Of a stretch of DNA of 64,000 bases, positions 34,520-46,800 are shown in pieces. The stretch comes from Reticulascus tulasneorum. Taxonomy: Eukaryota > Ascomycota > Sordariomycetes > Glomerellales > Reticulascaceae. Location: positions 372,001-436,000 of the forward strand of contig LSAX01000002.1 of the NCBI GenBank assembly GCA_001557505.1, read 5' to 3'. Below the pieces are notes generated by a model. It ran no database searches. It saw nothing but the letters and a program-made list of their open reading frames with translations, and was not told the DNA's origin. The position numbers and the translations under genes were made by a program. Numbering within the stretch: position 1 is the stretch's first letter; the number at the start of each line of letters is the position of its first letter.

Positions 34520-37069
34520 ATGGACGAGTCGATCACTTCGGAAATCGGCCACCTGCTGCTGGTCAAGCAGAAGCCGCCAGGGACGCCAAAGGACGACTCG
34601 TTGTCATCGCGAAGTCACGTGATGTCGTCGCCGAGTGCTACAGTTGCGGGACCATCTTCGTCAACACCACCGCGACAACTCCCAGGACGCGCCTTCAATC
34701 CCCCAACCAAGATGAGGTCCCATACGCCCTCTGGCGATGCAGCCGGCGGACCGAATTCCGTCCCAGGACGGTTTCGCGCCAGTAGTGGGAGCGGTGTCCC
34801 AAGACCGCAAACAACACTACGAGAATCGCGAGTATGTTGAATCAAAACAAATCGTCCCAGGATCTTTGCGTCACTAACACAATGCGATTTACAGATAGGA
34901 TCATTCCGTGCGACACAACCGACCTACAACCTCTTTACAGGCGCAGATACTGCGACAAATAGGCCATCATCTCGACAGAGCCATGCTGGCGATTCGATGC
35001 GCGCTGTGTCGCGCGAAAGCTCCAAGGAAAACATGGCCCCACCTGACGCCGAGGAATACGAGTCACAGCGACGGGTGATTGAAGAGCTGAAGGCCGAGAT
35101 AGGGACACTGCGCTATACAATCAGCACGTTCGAGCAGGAGAAACAGATGGCCGACGCCCGACACACTGCGGACATGGAGGACCAGCGGCGGCGAGCGCAA
35201 GCCGACTTTGCACAGAAGCAGACTGCTGAGAGCGAGAAATCGCAGGCCATGCGGCAGTTTGAAACTGTCCAGAGAGAACTCAACGAGATACGAGAAGGAG
35301 CAAGCCAGGAGAAGGCGGCTTTGGAGAGAAAGACGCGTGAGGCCGTGGAAGAAGCGAGACTGTTGCAAGAGCAGCTGGAGGATCTGTCAAATGCAAAAGA
35401 TGAGGCTGCACGGATAGGCGAGAAGAAGACGATCGACCTGCAGATGCAGCTGCAGGCGTCGCAGAAGGCAGTCCAAGAGCTCGAGCAGGAGAACCAATCA
35501 AGAGAGACAACCCTGCAACAAACGCAGTCGCAACTTGTGGAGAAGGACACCCATATCGGGAACCTTGAAGCTGAGATCCTCCGACTCAAAGCACAAACTG
35601 GCGATGCGGATATCTTGGCCGTCATCAAGACCGAGCTATCTGAGCAAGTCAAGCACATTCGTGAACTGGAGGCTTCAAATCGGGAGCTGCTTTCCGAAGT
35701 GAAACACCTACGACAGGTCAACAAGGCTGTTGAGGTGGTTGAGGAGGAGAAACGATCGCTGCAGAGGAGATTGGAGGCTGCGCAGTCTCTCGAGACGGAG
35801 CTAGCTGAGGCGAGAATCCAGCGACAGCGACTCGAGGATGAAAGGCTCGCTTGGACTGCGTACCTCAAGAATGCGATGGAAACAGGCGGAGACATGGAGT
35901 TCGATTCCCCCGAGGCTGTCGCCAGAGCTCTGGTCGAGGAACGTTTCGCCTCCGCCTCTCATGTCGAGAAGATCGGTTCCCTCCAGGCCGAGGTCGCATC
36001 CTTGAGCACCACTATCCAGTCGCTGGAAGACGAGCAGACTAAACTGAAGGCGGAAGTCGAAAAGGCCAAAACAAGCGCCAACACTGCCGGCGCAGACAAA
36101 GCCCGGATCCGACTCGATCGACAACGAGCCCTCGCCGTCAAGGAAGTGGAATACCTCCGGGCCCAGCTCCAGATCTTCGACGGAGACGACTTCAAGCCTG
36201 AGAACTTTGACGAGCAGAAAGTGAAGCGCATCCAAGAGCTCGAAGACGTAATCGACCAGTACAAGGCCGAAGTCCAGGGTCTGCATGCCGACATGTCCGC
36301 CCTCGAAGCAGCCAACGGTGCACCTCTAGCAGGGGCCAAACGGCCGCGACCCGAAGACGACGAGAACAGCCAGGCCCACGAGCAACTCGGCCAGCTGGCA
36401 CGAAAGAACCGCAAGCTCCAGGACGAGTTCTCGGGCCTGCAGACCCGCCACGCTGTCGTGCAGAAGGAGCTCTCCGTTACGCAGGAGCAGCTGACTGCCC
36501 TCAAACAGCAGTCCAAAACCCGCGTCCTCTCGCTCCGCTCCAATCCCACCTCCGACTTTGAAGCCATCAAGCTCGCAACTCTGACCGCGCTCAAAGCCGA
36601 GAACACGGACCTCCTCACCAAACTCCAGAAGCTCCCCTCCTCCACCCCCGTCATTCCGCAATCCCAGCTCGCCGCGGCGCAGCGCGCCATAGCAGAAGCG
36701 CAGGCCGAGACCGCCTCCTCCCAGAAATCTGCACGCAGACTGAAGGAGGTCTGGTCCGCCAAGAGCGCCGAGTTCAAGGAAGCCATCTTCTCGACCCTGG
36801 GCTGGACCGTGACGTTCATCCCGCACGGCAAGATGCGCGTCGAGAGCGTCTTCTACCCGAGTGTCACCGACGAGCATGAAAACAGCATCGTGTTCGATGG
36901 CGAGAAGGGCACGATGAAAGTCGGCGGCGGGCCGCGGAGTGCCTTTGCCACGCGGATCGGCGACCAGATCAAGTTCTGGGTCAGGGAGAAGGGGTGCATC
37001 CCGGGCTTTCTGGCGGCGTTGACGTTGGAGTTTTACGAGGAGCACACGAGGGCTGCGAAGCCGAGTTGA
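34520..37069 (+). CDS. MAD1: Spindle assembly checkpoint protein MAD1
   Basis: Two exons, 34520-34831 and 34895-37069, over a 63-nt GTATGT...CAG intron, give 828 aa. A disordered Ser/Pro/Thr-rich N-terminus leads into about 500 residues of coiled coil. A Mad2-interaction motif is seen as RVLSLRSNP (residues about 647-655), matching the (K/R)-hydrophobic-hydrophobic-x5-P pattern. The Bub1-binding RLK motif sits at 719-721 in SARRLKEVW. The last 110 residues (from about FSTLGWTVTFIPHGKMRV) are the Mad1 RWD-like C-terminal domain. Mad1 recruits Mad2 at unattached kinetochores and nuclear pores and triggers mitotic arrest. It ends 422 nt from the convergent SYP1 gene. Confidence 0.94.
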
Positions 37070-37491
37070 GGGAGCTACAATGACGAGCCATGATGTAAAT
37101 GTAGATATCCGCTGTGTTGGGTGGTTTCGCCGTACGTACGAGGCTTGTATTTATATGTCTATATGAAAGGGGCAAAACCTGTGAACCACATTTTTTACGT
37201 CAACCAAGGTAGTTACAGTAATTGCAGTAATTGCACTATAGTAGTACAAACTAACTACACCATCCCCTTCACCATTCAGTGCTCCCGCAAAAAATCCAAA
37301 CTTGGAATCTGGACAATCAATCTACCCCACGCTGAGGCTCTCGCTTTTTCATCGAACGCTTCACTCCCCTTATACAGGTCGCTATACAAAGGATGCATCC
37401 GGTGTGCACGCCCGTCTGACCTTTTCATACATACAACCTACCTTATTAGTCCGCGGCATTTACACCTATGTACCATGTTGACCCTGCGTAT

Positions 37492-40453
37492 CTACTTCGC
37501 ATCGTACTTCCCACTGACGAGTTTCTTGACGAGCGGCACGTCGGCCCATTTATGGTCTGCGGGCAAGCCGGGGGACATGGGGTTGTCGTCTGCGAAGGGG
37601 TCGTCCGCTGCAGGCTCCTCCTTTCCTTTGCCCTTGGTTTCCGCGAGGCGCGAGATGGAGATGCCGCTGCCGAGAGACTCTGGCGTGAGCTCCCAGCGCG
37701 CTTCAATCTGTCCCGGCTTCGGCTCCCCGTTCTCGGCGCCGATAATACGGCACACGATTTTTTGCGGCTCGCTCGTCAGCGTCACATCCCCGAGCCGCCA
37801 GTAGACGAGATGTTTTTCCTTGAGATGGGTGCCAGATGGTTTCGTCTGGGCGCCGGAGGCTCGGGCGCCTTCATAGGTTGCGACGAAGACGACGTTGTGC
37901 AACGTCACTGGCGCGGTGAGTTTGCTGGCCGGGTGGAGGGAGTACTGTAGCAGCAGTCCGAGCTTATCACCCTGGGGTTTCCAAGAAGGACGGAGGAGAA
38001 GCGGGACATGGGCGGCGAGACTGGACGTATCCATGTCATCCGAATGGACGCGATAAGTGAACGCAGTCGCCGTCTTCTGGAGGTGTGAGACGTCAAGGGT
38101 GAACTCATCAGGTCGGTCTGCCGAGATATTATGAACAAAGATCCGATTTGGTCCAATGACTTCGAGGTTTGGGAAGTTGTTGATACGGATAGTTTCTGGG
38201 CCTAAGAGACATTAGCGGGGATACATATGTCCTGCTGGGGGATCTGGCACTTACTACCGTATCCGGAAAATGTATTAGGATTATATGCGAATGCAATCTC
38301 GCCACTGAGTTTTGCACTCTTCAGTTCGCCGTTTTCAAATGTCGCCGACACAGTCTCAATAATCGAAGAATTCAAGCCTGGGCCAGGCATCTCCGGGTGC
38401 TTTAGGTGGGCAAGGCTGCCGAGGGAGTTTGCAGAGCGAACCGATTGAGTATCCGAAGTGCCGGCCACACTTGCCTCGGAGGCTAGAGCGGCGACCGCTG
38501 CGGGCCTGGATGTTGTCCCGGGCAGCGCCGGCGATGGCGGGAAGGGATTATCGTTCGTGAGTTCAGGGACGGTTGGGGAGGGCACGTAAATTGTGTTTCT
38601 CACGTCCCTCCGTCCTCTGATCGTACCGGATTTGCGAGATGGAATGCCCATTTGCGTCAGCGATTTTGCAACATTGGAAAGCGCAGCCTCTTTCGCATGC
38701 GGGTCCTCCTCAGTTATTGGCGCACTCTGGATGTTCAGCTTGAACATCTGGTCGTTCTCTTCGGCAGCCTCTTTTTGTGCTTGCGAAATGGGGTCGTTCA
38801 TGGGAGCTGGTATTGTGAAGCCCTCGGAATCTTTAGTCTCTGCTTCCTTGGCGTGTGACGGGGGTGGCCCATTCGGCGGGGGAACATCAGAAACATCAGT
38901 GTCGATACCGTTGACTGCGCTGGCAGGCCTGTCGGTGATGCCATTTGTACCTTCATGCGAGGATTTCTCTTTTTCTATCGATGGAGGCGCCTTCTCCTTT
39001 GGAGAATCAGGCGTTTCAGCCAGTGCGCCTAGTCTGTTGGTTGACTCTCCCAAATTGTTCGAGGAAGCCCTTGGCGATATCCCAGGACGGCCGTGACTGC
39101 TACTAAGGCCCCTCGTGAACGGCCCAGCTGGCTTCTGTGGCGACAGCTGTCCGAATCCACCATGGATGCTTTGCCGTCTTCTGCCGAGCATCGTACCAAT
39201 TCGACTTCGCAATCGGTTTTCTAGTTCCTTTCGTCAGCAACTTATTCATTGCCCTACAATGGCCATCTGCCAGCTTCACGAATCAAAAGAAGATTCGTAC
39301 CTGATTTTCCTTCATTGAGACCGGAGTGCTCGCTGACCCCATCCTCATCTGGAGTACCAATGCTGGGCGGGGCCAAGGTTGTGCTTCCCCCTTGCCCTGT
39401 AGACTGTCGTGTCGGGGGCGGCCTCTCTCCGATACTGGAGGTCTGTCTGGAGGTGGAAACCCTCTTCTCCAGGGCCGGCTTCCCGGCAATGGTCCTCTCT
39501 TTGAAGCTCGATATCTCTTGCGCGGTACTAATGTCCAGCATGACACTCAGGGTTTCCTCTGCATTGGTCTGGTTGCGTTGCGCTTTATCGCTCTCATGGG
39601 TCTGATACTGGGTGAGCATGTCGCGCAGCTGGTTCACGCGCTGTTCGTCGAGAGCCTGCAGCGTCTCGAAGATGAAGGGCGCCTGCGAATCCCATTGTTG
39701 TGTTGATGATTCGAGCTTGGATGTGGCGGCGTCGACCTTTTGGCTGCTGGCTTTGCCGCCTTTCTTGGTCAGGGTCTCAGCCTTCTTCTGGGCATCCTCG
39801 AGGTCTCGTGCCATGGATGTAAGGTTGGCGGAGATGGTCTGCATATTCTGCATCTCCTTCTTCGCCTGGAAGTTACGCAACGGTAGCTCGACATCCTTCT
39901 CGAGCCTCGCGGCGAACAGGTGGTGGGAATGGGCGGTCGCATCGACGGATTGGAGGATCTTGTCCCATGGGCCTTGGAAAACACTGTGGGGGGCGATGAG
40001 TCAGTCAAGGACCAGATCATGATGGACAGGAAAGAGGAGGGCGACGACGGCATACCCAAGCTCTGATTGAGGGCTGGGAACCTTGAACTGAATCAATTTC
40101 CGCAAGCTCTGGACGTATTGCTCTTCGACTCTGCGACGCTCCTAGATTGATTGCTTAACATTTTTTTTATTCGGCACCTCTCGCAGCTCAGCGTGCGGGC
40201 AAGCTCCATACCTGCAGCCAGTCGGCAATCTCGCCATTGATCTTGTTTATCTTCTTGACTCGCTCCGTGAGGGTATTGACAGCCTGTGTTGGCTGGAGGT
40301 TTGCCTGCGGGACGAGGAATCGCAGTTAGCCTTGAGGTCCGGAGAATGGGGTGGTGTGCGGGTGTTGTCGCAAGCTGGGCAGAGAGAGCTCTGGACGGAA
40401 TCCGGGGGTCTTACCAGCATGGCAGGGTATTCGGATCTCGCTAGGTCGTCCAT
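37492..40453 (-). CDS. SYP1: Endocytic F-BAR/muniscin protein SYP1 (FCHo family)
   Basis: Six exons on the minus strand: 40415-40453, 40212-40304, 40056-40141, 39301-39983, 38255-39220 and 37492-38201, giving 858 aa. Residues 1 to about 230 form the F-BAR membrane-bending domain (TERVKKINKINGEIADWLQ, ERRRVEEQYVQSLRKL, ARLEKDVELPLRNFQAKKE). A Ser/Pro-rich linker follows. The C-terminus is the mu-homology domain (ETIRINNFPNLEVIGPNRI; HVPLLLRPSWKPQGDKLGLL). Syp1/FCHo marks sites of clathrin-mediated endocytosis and recruits cargo and septin regulators at the plasma membrane. The donor of intron 5 is ambiguous: GTAGTAAGT allows two sites three bases apart, both in frame. It is tail-to-tail with MAD1. 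Confidence 0.93.
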
Positions 40454-41557
40454 TGTGTCTAATTATCGATCGCAAGTCATGTACAGTCAATGCAGATGTC
40501 TGGAAACAATGCGCGCATAGCGATAATTCTAGGAAGCAGACTGAGGCGATGCCAGAAGGAAGAGATGGAGCATCATCGACAGCGCAGCGGACGGTAGGAT
40601 GGCCAATGCGTGGAGTCCAACACACACACGGTGGGTTGGTTTTGGTTGTCAGGTCGGAAAATCCACCCCCCAGTTTATTCTATTGCGGAATTGAATCGGG
40701 ACTAAGGCCAGTCGAGGGTACTAGGTAGGTAGGCAATAAGGTAAGGTAAGGTGTAGGTAGTCTACTTAGTTAGCAACCTACCTAACTAGTAGTATGGCCT
40801 GGCCCCCGTACTTTGTGCAAGCTAATTAGGTGGGAAAGGATTGAAATTTATTAGCAGGCCCGTCAGGAGGAACAGCAATAAATGGTTCCATCGGTCAAGG
40901 AGGTGGTCACGGGAAGCACGGAGTTGCATTGGAAAACCCTCAGGCATACTACATCCGGCTGCCGATCAATCCCTGTCGCAGAAATGAATATCGGTCCACG
41001 ATGCTTGTTATTGTGCAATTTAATTATCCGAGAGAGAGAGATTGGGAGATTGAAGATTGAGAGAGAGAGAGAGGCGTGGGCTATTCGATCGATGCCAAGA
41101 GATCATGTCCCTGATCCATATGTGACGAGAGAAAGGCTGTAGTATGACTGCCTACGTATCTACCTAGTCTACTTAGGTAGGTAGTTCATCTTCGGATTAC
41201 AAACTGGGAACTTAATAATCTTCAACAACCATGGTTGGCATGGATCCATGGCGCTGGCGACTTGCATAAACTAAAATAAAAATAACTGCGTTTGTTGTTT
41301 TATCCCAGGTCCCAGCCCAGGCTATCTTATGTCATCAAACCCTCACTCCGATGGGAGTTAATCGCACTGTAAGCTCCACTAAACGGGCCCGGCCCTCACA
41401 GTGTTCAGCTCCGCGTGCAGCGTGCTTCAGGCGCAGAACCTGCCGTGCATGCCTCACAGGGCACACCTGGTACCCCAACCCACTATCCTCGCCATTGTTT
41501 GATCAACTTCACCTTTCGGTAAGACACGCAGTGGAAGGAGACATTATTAGGGCCATA
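40454..41557. other. Divergent promoter region with TAGGTAGG motifs and GA tract
   Basis: This is the promoter region of SYP1 (leftward) and the kinase (rightward). It holds several TAGGTAGG-type motifs at 40720-40800 and 41158-41182, and a GA-rich microsatellite at about 41031-41073. No gene is supported. Confidence 0.6.
41031..41073 (+). repeat. GA-rich microsatellite
   Basis: Interrupted (GA)n tract (GAGAGAGAGATT... then GAGAGAGAGAGAG) in the promoter region of the kinase gene. Confidence 0.75.
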
Positions 41558-42951
41558 ATGTCTACCGTGTCGCCCGACTGGCGGGATGCACTCACAGCCT
41601 CTGACCGGTTCGAAAACATACAAACGATGTAAGAAAGGACACTGGGATGCGCATCGTAATTGGGGCGGCATCTTGCTAACCCTCCTTCTATAGAAAGGGA
41701 GCGCTCGAAGCCTCAAGCCCGGGATCCGGAACAACTGCGCAGAAAGAGGCATTCTCGCTGGAGAACCAGGCCTACAAAGAGAGTTCCACAAGGGTGAGAC
41801 GCTACTCTCGAATCCATTTACAGTTCCCGTGATAAAAGAGCCGTCGGCGCTGATACCAGCGTGATGGGAAGGCTCAATATGATGAGACATGTACTTTGGT
41901 GCGAACCGCACAACAACCGACATCCACCACACCCACGGGTCTAACTGACGCCGTCGCTGATGCCGACGATGACGACAGAGACGAAGTTACCATTGGACCC
42001 TATCGCCATTGCAAATCCGTTGCCAGCGGAGTCACATCTGAGGTTTACAAGTCCCAAGACCGCGCATTGAAGGTCATCGTTGAAACCAGGAACATGGAGC
42101 CTCACAACCCTCATCGAGAAGCCAAGATCCTCCGTACTCTGAAGCGGCCATGCATCCCACTACTAGAAACCTTCAGAGACCAAGAGCAACAATTTGTTCT
42201 TGTGTTTCCGTACATGCCACTCACGCTTGCTGACATTATGGATCGCGGGACGATACCGCCGTCTCAAATTCGCAGCTACTTCACAGACGTATTCGGTGCT
42301 TTGAGGGACATACACGAGCAGGGGATCATTCATCGGGATATCAAGCCTCATGCCATTCTCTTGGAATCCCCAGACGGCCCAGCCTACCTCTCAGATTTCG
42401 GCACGGCATGGCATCCGCAAATGTCCCTCGTCAGTGAGGCGGCGAACAACAAGATCCTCGACATCGGCACTGGTCCTTATCGCGCGCCCGAGGTTCTCTT
42501 CGGGAACAAGTCATACAGCACTGCCGTGGACATGTGGGCGGCCGGCGCGATGCTGGCGGAATGTTGCCGCAGCGAACCGCGCTCCCTGTTCGAGTCACGG
42601 CCAGCTCATGAGGATGGCAATCAGCTGGGCCTCATCCTAAGCATCTTCAAAACTTTGGGGACACCGAGCATAGATACATGGCCGGAAGCTGCGAGTTTCA
42701 GGACTCCACCGTTTGATATGTATCGGAAATTTGACGGTCACCCTTGGGACGAGATTCTTCCGGACGTTGAGTCGACATTTCGGGATCTGATCGCGTCCTT
42801 GGTGAAATACGACTCAAGAAGAACTACAGCCGAAGAGGTCAGTCGTACTCCAAACCCCTGTGAGATTGTTAGATGCTGACCAGTGTGATAGGCGCTGCAG
42901 CACAGATGCCTCCGCGACGGCGACGAAAGCGCAGAACACCATCCTACCTAG
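41558..42951 (+). CDS. CDK-like protein kinase (Csk1/Cak1-type) with altered catalytic loop
   Basis: Four exons, 41558-41628, 41694-41793, 41860-42837 and 42892-42951, give 402 aa. The kinase domain starts at about residue 105. The Gly-rich loop is IASGVTSEVYK-like (ASGVTSEVYK), Lys128 (ALKVI) is the ATP-binding Lys, HRD is at 215-217 and DFG at 236-238. GTGPYRAPEVLF is the CDK-like activation-segment end. The closest class I can suggest is the fungal CDK-activating kinase group (Csk1/Cak1). The catalytic loop reads HRDIKPHAILL, so the Mg-coordinating Asn is Ala222 (codon GCC, two changes from AAC). Activity may be reduced or lost. The residues before the kinase core are an acidic, disordered N-terminus. 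Confidence 0.85.
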
Positions 42952-43854
42952 CCGGAAACACCTCAATCACTAGATTGGATGTGAGGCTTTCACTAACCAC
43001 CATCCAACTCGTGCGTTTGGCAATTTTCTCGCGGTAGTGCCACCTCATTGTCGTGGTTCTCCAACCCGTACTCGACCACCTTTTGCGTTTGTGCAGTTCC
43101 TTGACTCCGGCTTCCGCATCCGTTAATCCCGCCGCCTGCACCAGCAAGCCATTTCGATAACTTTGACTTAGTCCAGCACCAGAATGCTAAAGAAGCTCAT
43201 GTAATCGACGAGGCGGCCCTCTGTAGGATCTTGGCTCGCTTCGTCGGAATGCTCCCTGCCAGTGACTCCTTGCCCTACAAGTAGGTCCTCGTAGTTTCAA
43301 GGTGGTTCGTGGCGCACCCAGGGTGTCCGCAGAAAGGAATGCCGAAATGGCAATGACAAAGCCGCAAAGACAGCACAGCAAACAAGTCTCACACGCGAAG
43401 GCGGAGAAGGAGCGCGACGAGGCGATTCGGAAGCACGGGTCTGCGGCCCCGTACGCGTCAAATGCTGGCGAGAGTGAAGTGCGCTGGTGTGAAGAAGTCG
43501 GTTGCCCGTGTTGGGACTCGGAGCGTTGTGATGTGGAGAAGGCGTCCTGTATCCGAAAACGAGGCCGCGAGACAGCTCTCGTGGGAGCGCAGAGCACGAT
43601 GTAGCCAGTGAAGTTGAAGATGACAAGAAGGCCATTGCAATGAGACACGAGGAGGAGGAGCTGCAGGAAAAGAAGTTATGGGTCTTCGTTACACGTCTTA
43701 TTTGAATTTGAATGACCTCTTGTTGCAGGTACGAGAGCGTCGTTACCTCCCGTCGATGTTAGTCGCACGTAACTCAGAAGCAGTTAATCCATGTCTCGTC
43801 AATTCATTCGATTTTAAATGCTCTATACACCGACTTAATCCATCCTCCAGCCAT
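42952..43854. other. Ambiguous region between kinase and LTN1
   Basis: No confident gene. Two overlapping plus-strand frames look somewhat protein-like: 43302-43604 (from MAMTKPQRQHSKQVSHAK) and 43537-43702 (ending EEEELQEKKLWVFVTRLI). They are in different frames, with no clear splice signals to join them, and may be a small gene, a remnant or chance. Confidence 0.35.
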
Positions 43855-46800
43855 CTACCCCGCCCTCCGGGACTTCGTATCTGAACCAAGGTAGTCAATC
43901 GGATTCCGGCAGAGCGGGCACGTATTCTGGTTGCTGCTCTGGAACCACTTGTAGAGACACGTCCTGTGAAAGAGGTTCTTGCACGTCTGGCATCGCTTGT
44001 CGGGCATTTTCTTGTCCGTTGAGATGATGGAGTAGCAGATGGCGCATTCGCTCTGGCCCTTCAGGGCGCCGACGATGTTGCGGCGGAAGGCTGTTAGTCC
44101 GTCGATGATGCTGCCGTTCTGCAAACCAGTTAGCGAGACGCGTTCGCCATGCAATGTGCGGCACGGGGGTAGATGGAATCATACCGAGAATGTGATGACT
44201 CCTTGAGTCGTCATCAGCCAGCTCTGCCACTTCTTCTCGTTCACGGCTACTCTATGAACCCCCACAACGACCACGCCATCGATCGGATAGCTGGACGGGA
44301 CTCGAATTGCAATCGAAGCAAACGATTCATCAATCTCATACCCGGCCGTGATCTCCTTCCCCAGCTTGCTAACCTTCACCACGAGTTCTTTCTCGTCATC
44401 GGCAGGAGCTTCCTGCGAAGCGGCCCAAACGGCCACTTCATCGAGTGTGTCGGAGACGATGATGGGGGAGAAGTACTTGGTCATCCAGGACTCGACCGCG
44501 ATCTTGGTCTGCTTGGAGCGACAGTCAATGTACCAGGCCTTGAAGAGGCCGGGAATGTACTTCAGAGACAGGTAGTACAAGTGAATAAGCAACCAGTGTA
44601 GATTACGTTCTTCAGGTTCTGAATCGGCGAGCTTCAGGTCGTAGTTTCTGATGTTGTCGATCGAAAAGCCCTCCTTGTCGAGGTTGAGCGGATGGGCGGC
44701 GGAGTGTCCCAGGACATCAAAGGTGAACTCCATGAAAGGACCAACGTAGTTATCTGTCTTTAGGTGCTCAGTGTAGTCATTCCGGACCTTTAACGATGCA
44801 TTGGTATATGCATCGAAGATTAGATGCCACGATAGTAGATACGACCGAATGACGGTCGGGAATTGAGAGAGGATCTCATCGGGATATTTCTCTAATGTTG
44901 GGGCATCCAGGAGAAGAGACAACAACTCGTCTGGCAATTGTGCATCTGATAAAGTTAGTACAGTTTCTGAAAGTTTTCAAATCCCGTCGTACCTTTCTTG
45001 TCCAGAAGCACATCCACTGACAACTGCTCTTGCGATGCTGGCAATGCCCGATGTAAGATGCCAAAAGCGGCGGTCTGGATATCCCGCGACTCGGACGCGA
45101 CAAGTCCATATAGGTCAGAGAGGTCAGTGACGTGCCTGAGTGGTATTTTTTCAACCTGTCTGCAGATTAATGCATCGACGATCCCAAGAGGCTGCGTGCT
45201 CCGCTCCCTTGGCGATTTGAGAAGCTCGAGTAGGGAGTGGGATCTTGTTTCTGCCAACTCACTCATCGCATCGACGAGATCATCATTTGGCTCCGACAAA
45301 GACTCAAGTGTTGACATGAGCTTGAGGGATGCATGGATAGATGAAAGAGACTCTTGTATCGGATGATCCGCGGCCGGGGCCCATAATGTTGTACAGAAAT
45401 CAATAGCCTTTTCCCAATATGGGCCGTATACGTCCTTGATGCACGGTAACAGTCGCTGTAAAGCCCGGCAGACCTCTGCCGACATGGCGCTGCTCAATTC
45501 GGCAGGACTTTCTAGCCAAGAGGTGATTTGACGCACGCCAAACACGATGCGGTTATTCGCAACCGGCACCTCGCCAAGCTCGTATACTTGCAGGCAAGCA
45601 TTCAGAAGCACGATGGTAATTAGGGCCTTTTCCGATTGTGCGTTGGCGCCAGCAATATCGCTGACAAGCCTGTTGCACAGATTATTAACCAGCTTGGAAG
45701 ACTCCAAAGACTCCCCAAAGCCTGTGAGAATAGCGACCCCAGCAAGCACTGTTGACGGTGATGCTTTGAGTTTGTCGAACTTTGACAACTTCTCCTCTCC
45801 AGCGGCTGGGAAGCCATGCTTCTCCGTCAGTGCTTGGAAAAGCTCACCCAGAGCTCTGGAGCTGTACAAGCCCATCGGAGTGAGTTCATTTGTCTGTTTG
45901 ATCATGATCTCAATCAAGGCATCAATAAGACCGGAGGAGCCTGCGGAAGAGCCATCCCTCCATCCCGAGGCCTCGCCGACAAGAGAGTTGAGTACAGATC
46001 GCGTTGATGAAACGAAATCTTCGGCGGCTAGCATTCCGTCAACTGGTTTCAAACTTGCCCATAACCTGTCTTCGTCCACCAGTGTGATCTGGTCTGTAAC
46101 CAGCTGAACTGCGATACAAAGAAGGTACAAGATTTCAACTTGAAAGCCTTGTGGCAACGCGGCGAGCTGTATTTCTGATGACAGAAGGCGTGAAGTATAC
46201 AGAGACATTCGGCCAATGATTGAGTGTCCGTTTCGATCTCGTCGCAGCTTCTTTGATCCTGCGCTAGAGTTGATCGGATGGACTAGAAAATGGGCGCCAC
46301 CAGCAACACTCGTGATTGACAGAGACTGGTCGAGTTCGCTCTGAAGGAAGGCTGCCAATTGCTGCATCCAGACATTAGTGCTGGGAAACAAGTCTTCTAT
46401 GTTCACCGTCCCTGACTTGGACGCTTGCAATGCTTGTTGAACCAAAGTTTCGATCCTAAAACTCGTTAGCATCGCTATGCCTAGCTTTATATGGCCCATT
46501 TCCCAAATACTCACGCTAAAGATTGCGGATTGGCATCTTCCAGATTTCGCTGGATGATCGAAATCACGGGATGCTTGCCGTCCGAAGGATGCTCTAGCAG
46601 CGCTCTGATTGACGAGGCGCGTGAAGAAACAATCGCGTCGTTGATCTCCATCAGCCCCAAGAGCTCTGTCACCAATGTTGTGTGAATATCCTCATCTCTC
46701 GAGAGAAGGTCAGGCTGGTTGCTGGCAATGATTTCAAGAGCCCTCAGTGCTGTGCCGCTGTTCTGCTTTTCTTTCCTAAGGATCTCCATTAGATCTTTCA

